NCBI GenBank assembly: GCA_022788105.1
Contig: JALEVZ010000076.1
Location: 1 to 32,008 of the forward strand
Source of the DNA: Prevotella sp.
GTDB taxonomy: Bacteria > Bacteroidota > Bacteroidia > Bacteroidales > Bacteroidaceae
Direction of reading: 5' to 3'
DNA: 32,008 nucleotides
Every line of letters begins with the position of its first letter. The first letter of the stretch is position 1. This document shows, one piece after another, positions 26,999-32,008 of this stretch. Below the pieces are notes generated by a model. The model saw only the letters and a list, made by a program, of their open reading frames with translations. It was not told where the DNA came from and ran no database searches. A program made the translations under genes and the position numbers.

Positions 26999-28021
26999 TC
27001 ATTTGCCGTCGATTATCTTACCCTTCATCGATGGAGAACTCCACACTTTGTACTTCCCGTCCTTGTCTGCGTAGATGAAGTAAGCCATAAGTTGCGGATT
27101 ACGTTCCAATACTTTCTTTGCCTTCTCTATGCCCATGACCATAAACGATGTAGCATAGGCGTCGGCGGTAGCACAGCGGTTGGCTACCACCGTGGCAGAA
27201 AGCAGAGAGTGTTGCACAGGGAATCCGCTCTTCGGGTCTATGGTGTGTGCGTATTTGCGTCCGTTTTTGAAGTAGAAGTTGCGATAGTTGCCGCTTGTTG
27301 CCATAGCCTTGTCGGTGATGTTGAGCACTGTCTGCAGCTCCTTGCTGGTGTTTGTAGAGTCGTCGGAAGGCTTGGTCACACCAATCTTCCATGGCACACG
27401 CTTCTCGCTGATGCCGCTCGTAACCACCTCACCGCCTATTTCCACCATGAAGTTTTCTATTCCTTGACGGCGCATATAGTCTGCCACGACGTCGCAACCA
27501 TATCCCTTTGCGATGGCTCCACAGTCGAGCATGGTGCGCGGGTCGCTCTTTTTCACCTTTCCATCGTTGAGGCTCACCTTGTCAAAGCCAACAAACGCCT
27601 TCAGACTGTCTATCTTTTCTTTTGTCGGCAGGGTGCCGTTTTTGAATCCGAATCCCCATGCGTTGACGAGCGGTGCCACCGTTATGTCGAACGCTCCGTC
27701 CGTGTCGGCAGATATTTTCTCTGCCAATGTGAACACGTCGGTGAACATCTTGCCTACGGTAATAGGCTCATTGTTGTTTATTCTTGTTATCTCCGATTTC
27801 TTGTTAAACATCGACAGGGCGGCATCTACCTTGTTCAGTTCCGCCACAATCTCGTTGTTGAGACTTTTGTCGTGCTGGTAGGTGATGTGGTAAACCGTGC
27901 CAAAAATGAATCCTGTGTCATACTGGTAGGGTGTGTTGCGCTGCTTGCTTATTATGTTGACTGTCGCTCCTATGAGGAACAACAGGAACAGAAGTTTCAA
28001 CCAAAATTTTTTCTTGTCCAT
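26999..28021 (-). CDS. apbE: FAD:protein FMN transferase (ApbE family)
   Basis: From ATG 28021 MDKKKFWLKLLFLLFLIGATVN...; LDCGAIAKGYGCDVVADYM, YAHTIDPKSGFPVQHSLLSATVVA. Confidence 0.92.
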   Translation of the reverse strand: MDKKKFWLKLLFLLFLIGATVNIISKQRNTPYQYDTGFIFGTVYHITYQHDKSLNNEIVAELNKVDAALSMFNKKSEITRINNNEPITVGKMFTDVFTLAEKISADTDGAFDITVAPLVNAWGFGFKNGTLPTKEKIDSLKAFVGFDKVSLNDGKVKKSDPRTMLDCGAIAKGYGCDVVADYMRRQGIENFMVEIGGEVVTSGISEKRVPWKIGVTKPSDDSTNTSKELQTVLNITDKAMATSGNYRNFYFKNGRKYAHTIDPKSGFPVQHSLLSATVVANRCATADAYATSFMVMGIEKAKKVLERNPQLMAYFIYADKDGKYKVWSSPSMKGKIIDGK

Positions 28022-28151
28022 ATCGATGTTCTTGATTCTTGACTTTATAAGCCGTTGTAGAGTCTTGCTGTAAGACGTGTTGTGCAACCGTCGGGGCATC
28101 GGTCGCCGCCGTAGGGCATGGTGTCAACATGCGCCGTAGGGCGCAATGACA

Positions 28152-28832
28152 TTATATTTCCACTATCACGTTGAATGTACCGCCAAGACGAGTGCCGCCC
28201 TGCTTGCCGAAACCAGGTACATACCATGTATTGCCGTAGTCGCCGTCGTTGTTTGACAGACGCTTGCGGTAGCGCACACTCCATCCCAAACGTATCGGAC
28301 CGAATATCTTAGCATCGACACCTACCGATGCTTCCAACCAGTGGTAGTTGCACTTCACCCCGCTGATGTTGTAGTCGCCAGCGTCGCCCCATACCGGGTC
28401 TTTTACTCCAGTAGAGAACGCGTCGTACTCAAAATAGGTGAAGGCATATCGTGCTCCGAGATATATGCGGTAGTCGTCATGCTTGTTTTTCATCATGTTC
28501 AAGTCCATGCCGACCCTGAAATAAGGCGCGCTGGTCTTGTATGTGATGCGTGTGGTGGCATTTTCGGCGTTGGCTTTGCCCAGTCCCACTTCTACGATGG
28601 GGAAGAATTTGTCGCGTAGGTTTACCCTCAACGCCGCCTCATATTGTCCGTAGTCGCTGAAGGCGAGCTGTGCGAGTCCCACCATGTCGGCAGACACGGA
28701 GATGCCGCGAAACAGCGCCACGCTGTCTTTCTGCTGCTTTGTCGCGTCCTTGTCGCCCGTTCCGGGTGCCGCATGCAGACTTGGTGCAGACAGCGCCAAG
28801 CCCAATGCAATGGCTATGAGGGTTTTATTCAT
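28152..28832 (-). CDS. DUF6048-like outer-membrane/periplasmic protein
   Basis: From ATG 28832 MNKTLIAIALGLALSAPSLHAAP...; beta-barrel-like; stop/start overlap with the upstream gene. Confidence 0.6.
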   Translation of the reverse strand: MNKTLIAIALGLALSAPSLHAAPGTGDKDATKQQKDSVALFRGISVSADMVGLAQLAFSDYGQYEAALRVNLRDKFFPIVEVGLGKANAENATTRITYKTSAPYFRVGMDLNMMKNKHDDYRIYLGARYAFTYFEYDAFSTGVKDPVWGDAGDYNISGVKCNYHWLEASVGVDAKIFGPIRLGWSVRYRKRLSNNDGDYGNTWYVPGFGKQGGTRLGGTFNVIVEI

Positions 28833-29313
28833 TGTCTTCTTTAAGTCTGATGATGAGGTTCGCAATCTGTGTGTTATATGTGACATGGCTGTTGTTGGTC
28901 TCTATAGATGCAATCCTGTGTGTGGTGTGGCTGACCTTCGTTATCTCATGGAATAACATTGGGTTGCAGTCCACCGATTCGAAATGCGGCACGTTGGTCT
29001 TTGTCACTCTCACCGTGTCTATAACATGTGCCTTTGTGGCCTTGTCTTTGAAGTCGAAGTAGAAGCTATCGCACTCGTGGACATAGCTCATCGGCAACAT
29101 TATGCTGTCGATGTCGCACACGCGGTTTACCAGCACAGAGTCGGTGTCGTCCATCCTGGTGGTAGACACGGTCAGTGTGTCGCTTGACAGCTTGCCGTCT
29201 CCCATCCTGCAAGTCATCATAACGCGGCTGTTGAGCGGGCAGTCTATAGACGAGCAGGCAACAAAGGCAGCCGCGAGAGTCAAGAGCAGGGCGTTGATTA
29301 CTGTTTTACGCAT
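28825..29313 (-). CDS. DUF6452-like lipoprotein
   Basis: From ATG 29313 MRKTVINALLLTLAAAFVACSSIDCPLNSRV...; lipobox; adjacent to the DUF6048-like gene. Confidence 0.6.
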   Translation of the reverse strand: MRKTVINALLLTLAAAFVACSSIDCPLNSRVMMTCRMGDGKLSSDTLTVSTTRMDDTDSVLVNRVCDIDSIMLPMSYVHECDSFYFDFKDKATKAHVIDTVRVTKTNVPHFESVDCNPMLFHEITKVSHTTHRIASIETNNSHVTYNTQIANLIIRLKEDNE

Positions 29314-30263
29314 CTCAGTGTTTTTTCTATCTGATAGTCGTTGCGGTTCTGTGACGAACGGCTTACGAGGTCGCCAATGAAGCCTGCGAGGAACAGCTGT
29401 GTTCCAATCATCATCATGGTGAGTGCAATGTAGAAGTACGGCGACTCGGTGACGAGACGCTGCGGTATGCCCTGTGAGAGACACCACAGCTTGTCGGCGC
29501 CAATGATGAATGCCGACACAAAGCCGATGAGGAACATCAGTGTGCCGAGGAAGCCGAACACATGCATCGGCTTTTTGCCGAAGTTGCTTAAGAACCAAAG
29601 GGTTATGAGGTCGAGATAGCCGTTGAAGAAACGGTTGAGTCCGAACTTCGACTTGCCGTATTTGCGTGCTTGATGATGTACTACCTTCTCGCCAATCTTG
29701 TCAAAACCAGCGTTCTTGGCGAGGTAGGGGATGTAGCGGTGCATCTCTCCATACACCTCAATGTTCTTCACCACTTCGTTTCTGTAAGCCTTCAGGCCAC
29801 AGTTGAAGTCGTGCAGGTTGTGTATGCCACTAATCTTACGCGCTGTGGCGTTGAAGAGTTTGGTTGGCAAAGTCTTGGATAGCGGGTCGTAACGCTTCTG
29901 CTTATAGCCAGACACGAGGTCGTAGCCGTCTTCGGTTATCATCTTGTACAGCTCCGGAATCTCGTCGGGTGAGTCCTGAAGGTCGGCGTCCATGGTGATT
30001 ACCACGTCGCCCTGTGCCTCCTTGAATCCGCAGTACAGTGCGGGGCTTTTGCCGTAGTTGCGGCGAAACTTTATGCCCTTCACGTTCTCTGACTGGTGGC
30101 TGAGGTCTTCTATCACCTGCCATGAATTGTCGGTAGAGCCGTCATTGACGAATATTACTTCAAAACTGAAACCGTTAGCTTTCATCACCCGCTCTATCCA
30201 TTTGTAGAGTTCTGGCAACGATTCTTCTTCGTTGTATAGTGGAACGACAACTGTAATGTCCAT
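29298..30263 (-). CDS. Family 2 glycosyltransferase with C-terminal TM helices
   Basis: 321 aa; VVPLYNEEESLPELYKWI, FVNDGSTDNSW, ITMDADLQDSPDEIP. Confidence 0.94.
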   Translation of the reverse strand: MDITVVVPLYNEEESLPELYKWIERVMKANGFSFEVIFVNDGSTDNSWQVIEDLSHQSENVKGIKFRRNYGKSPALYCGFKEAQGDVVITMDADLQDSPDEIPELYKMITEDGYDLVSGYKQKRYDPLSKTLPTKLFNATARKISGIHNLHDFNCGLKAYRNEVVKNIEVYGEMHRYIPYLAKNAGFDKIGEKVVHHQARKYGKSKFGLNRFFNGYLDLITLWFLSNFGKKPMHVFGFLGTLMFLIGFVSAFIIGADKLWCLSQGIPQRLVTESPYFYIALTMMMIGTQLFLAGFIGDLVSRSSQNRNDYQIEKTLRCVKQ

Positions 30264-30340
30264 AATCTCTGTTATTTAGGGTTATTATTTTTCTTCGGTT
30301 CTTGCCGCTGCATGTCGCGGCGGCGGTGTCTTGTGATGCG

Positions 30341-30862
30341 TTACTGTCTCTTTGTGCGGCGGCACATGACGGCAATCGGCAGTCCTACAATTACTCCTGT
30401 GAGTATGTTCTGCATCATGAAGATGAATGCCCAGTTGATGGGCGACAGCTCTTGCATCAGCTTGAGTGTAGCCTTCAGGTCGTCGGTAGATACGCCAGCT
30501 TGGCTATATGCGTTTTCAAGTGCTGTGGCAGATGCCTGCAACGTTGTGAAAAACGTGCCGTGGTCGAGAAACTTGAAGTACAGAAACTGCACTACGGCAA
30601 AGATGATTGACGCATAAACGAATGTGTACACGCTGAAGCAGTAGCCTCTGCGCAGCGATATGGCTCCGTCGAGGGCATAGTTTCTGAATGAGCACAGACG
30701 CCATCCTACAAAGAATGGTGTTGCCAGCGCTAACAGATTGCCAATCGTGCTCTCCGGCATGAACATCATGGCGGCAAAGCTCAGTGTCCATAGCAGTGCC
30801 AGAAAGGCTCCGTCCTGGCGTGCAAACGCCTTGACTTGTATGAAATCTTCAATTTTTATCAT
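30341..30862 (-). CDS. DUF4199-like membrane protein
   Basis: 173 aa, four hydrophobic segments; directly upstream of the GT2 gene. Confidence 0.65.
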   Translation of the reverse strand: MIKIEDFIQVKAFARQDGAFLALLWTLSFAAMMFMPESTIGNLLALATPFFVGWRLCSFRNYALDGAISLRRGYCFSVYTFVYASIIFAVVQFLYFKFLDHGTFFTTLQASATALENAYSQAGVSTDDLKATLKLMQELSPINWAFIFMMQNILTGVIVGLPIAVMCRRTKRQ

Positions 30863-30995
30863 TAAAAGACCGATGTTTTATAAAACGCTACAAAGTTACA
30901 GTAAATCGGGTGAAGCACAAAATAAAAGTGCCCTTTTCTTTGTTGTAGCGACTTGTTAGTGAATGTTGTTGCTTCGTTGTTTTGTTGTGGGTGAT

Positions 30996-31271
30996 TCATG
31001 GTTGCTCTTGCGCCATCATGTGTTCAAGTGTTTCCACCGCCTTAGGCATGTCGCTGGCGAATGTGGTGTGCGACAGCAGAAACCTGTCGTTGCCGGCAGA
31101 CAATGCTGTGTATAGTGCCTTGTTCATACTCTCTACATATTGCGCCACGGCATATTCTATGTCGTCTTTTTGCCATTCCATGGTGGAGTGGAGGTATATG
31201 CGCCATTTCTGGTGCAGCAGACAGTACGTCTGTTCAATGCTGTCTTTCGTTATCTGTATGTTGTCTGTCAT
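30996..31271 (-). CDS. Hypothetical protein
   Basis: 91 aa ORF, plausible composition; no family recognised. Confidence 0.55.
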   Translation of the reverse strand: MTDNIQITKDSIEQTYCLLHQKWRIYLHSTMEWQKDDIEYAVAQYVESMNKALYTALSAGNDRFLLSHTTFASDMPKAVETLEHMMAQEQP

Positions 31272-31409
31272 GTCTTTTTCGTTGTCTTCGACGCTGTTAC
31301 AGCTTATGTGTAGCCCTTGTTGGGCGTGTAGAAAAGCCGTGTGTTGTCAGAATCGTACCGCAAAGGTAGTGCATTTCTTTTCAATATTTGCGCAGTGTAC
31401 ATATTTTTG

Positions 31410-31605
31410 CGGTTTTTGTGACATTTTGTTACTATTTCCTTGCGTTGGCTAACGCCAATTCTTAACGTATGTTAAAATCATGGTGACGTTCCCATTAGGC
31501 CCCTTTGACGTCCTCATTAGGCTCCTTTGACGTCGCCACTACGGCCCTTTGGCAAGCCCGAAAGGGTGCTTTCATTTTGTCAGTTGGCGCCCGTCGCAAA
31601 ATGGG
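31410..31605 (+). repeat. Dispersed intergenic element, copy 3 (164-bp core 31419-31582)
   Basis: TGACA 31419-31423, TTAACGTATGTTAA 31462-31475, three 22-bp units 31493-31558, TGTCA 31578-31582. Confidence 0.8.
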
Positions 31606-31813
31606 CGTCTCGTTATTGCTTTTTCGAGTGGCAGTATTCCTGTCGTGCAGACACACAGACGGCGTTTCTGCTTTGTGCTCTTGTCAGAAAAGGGGTTATG
31701 CGTGGGCTCGCGCCTTGCATGCAATGTTTATAAACGTTTGTACGAAAATAAATTGCAAATATCTGCGTGTTACGGATTTTATTTGTTAATTTTGCAATAA
31801 ATAAGAATACACA

Positions 31814-32008
31814 ATGGGAATATTTGGAATTTTCAACAGAAACAAAAAAGAGATACTCAACGATGGACTCGAGAAGACCAAGCACAGTGTCTTTGACAAG
31901 TTGACCCGTGCGATAGCCGGCAAGTCGACGGTAGATGATGATGTGCTCGACAATCTTGAGGAAGTGCTCATCACATCAGATGTCGGTGTAGACACCACAC
32001 TGAAGATT
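31814..32008 (+). CDS. ftsY: Signal recognition particle receptor FtsY, N-terminal part (runs off the window)
   Basis: MGIFGIFNRNKKEILNDGLEKTKHSVFDKLTRAIAGKSTVDDDVLDNLEEVLITSDVGVDTTLKI. Confidence 0.9.
   Translation, partial: MGIFGIFNRNKKEILNDGLEKTKHSVFDKLTRAIAGKSTVDDDVLDNLEEVLITSDVGVDTTLKI

Noticed and set aside
27092-28042. 316-aa plus-strand ORF
   Set aside because: Antisense to the clearly identified apbE gene; shadow ORF with no recognisable motifs.
31442-31455. Small palindrome GCGTTGGCTAACGC inside element copy 3
   Set aside because: Not preserved in copies 1 and 2, so not treated as a core feature of the element.
31505-31800. Three overlapping plus-strand ORFs (83-94 aa) starting in element copy 3
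   Set aside because: They begin inside the repeat element, overlap in different frames and have no family resemblance.

Overview
This 32 kb window looks like an ordinary chromosomal (not phage or plasmid) segment of a Bacteroidota genome, probably Prevotella-like, judged from gene content and TAnnTTTG-type promoter motifs. It is densely coding: aromatic amino-acid biosynthesis (aminotransferase, pheA), a TPR protein, a DUF2807-like adhesin, a decayed BspA-like leucine-rich repeat gene, a phospholipid/inositol-lipid type cluster (PAP2, CDP-alcohol phosphatidyltransferase, GtrA, PgpA), a large DUF5686-like outer-membrane protein, PaaI thioesterase, a LuxR-type regulator, two DUF4230-like proteins, MATE, ribH, recF/DUF721, 5-formyl-THF cyclo-ligase, S41 protease, deaminase, M3 oligopeptidase, Crp/Fnr, ApbE, DUF6048/DUF6452-like proteins, GT2, DUF4199-like and ftsY. 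Three things stand out. (1) A classical ribosome-mediated attenuator upstream of pheA: promoter, 24-aa leader MKMYASFYYFYFYFARNCEAGSCV, 10-bp antiterminator complement and intrinsic terminator. (2) At least nine intergenic arrays of tandem repeats, almost all with a period of 22 bp but with mostly unrelated sequences. Four of them begin in the last codons or stop codon of a gene. (3) A dispersed, diverged element present three times, with exactly 164 bp between conserved TGACA/TGTCA boundaries. Each copy carries a TTAACNNNNGTTAA dyad and three 22-bp units. No tRNA, rRNA, CRISPR or intact transposase was recognised. All calls are from reading the sequence by eye; no searches were run.
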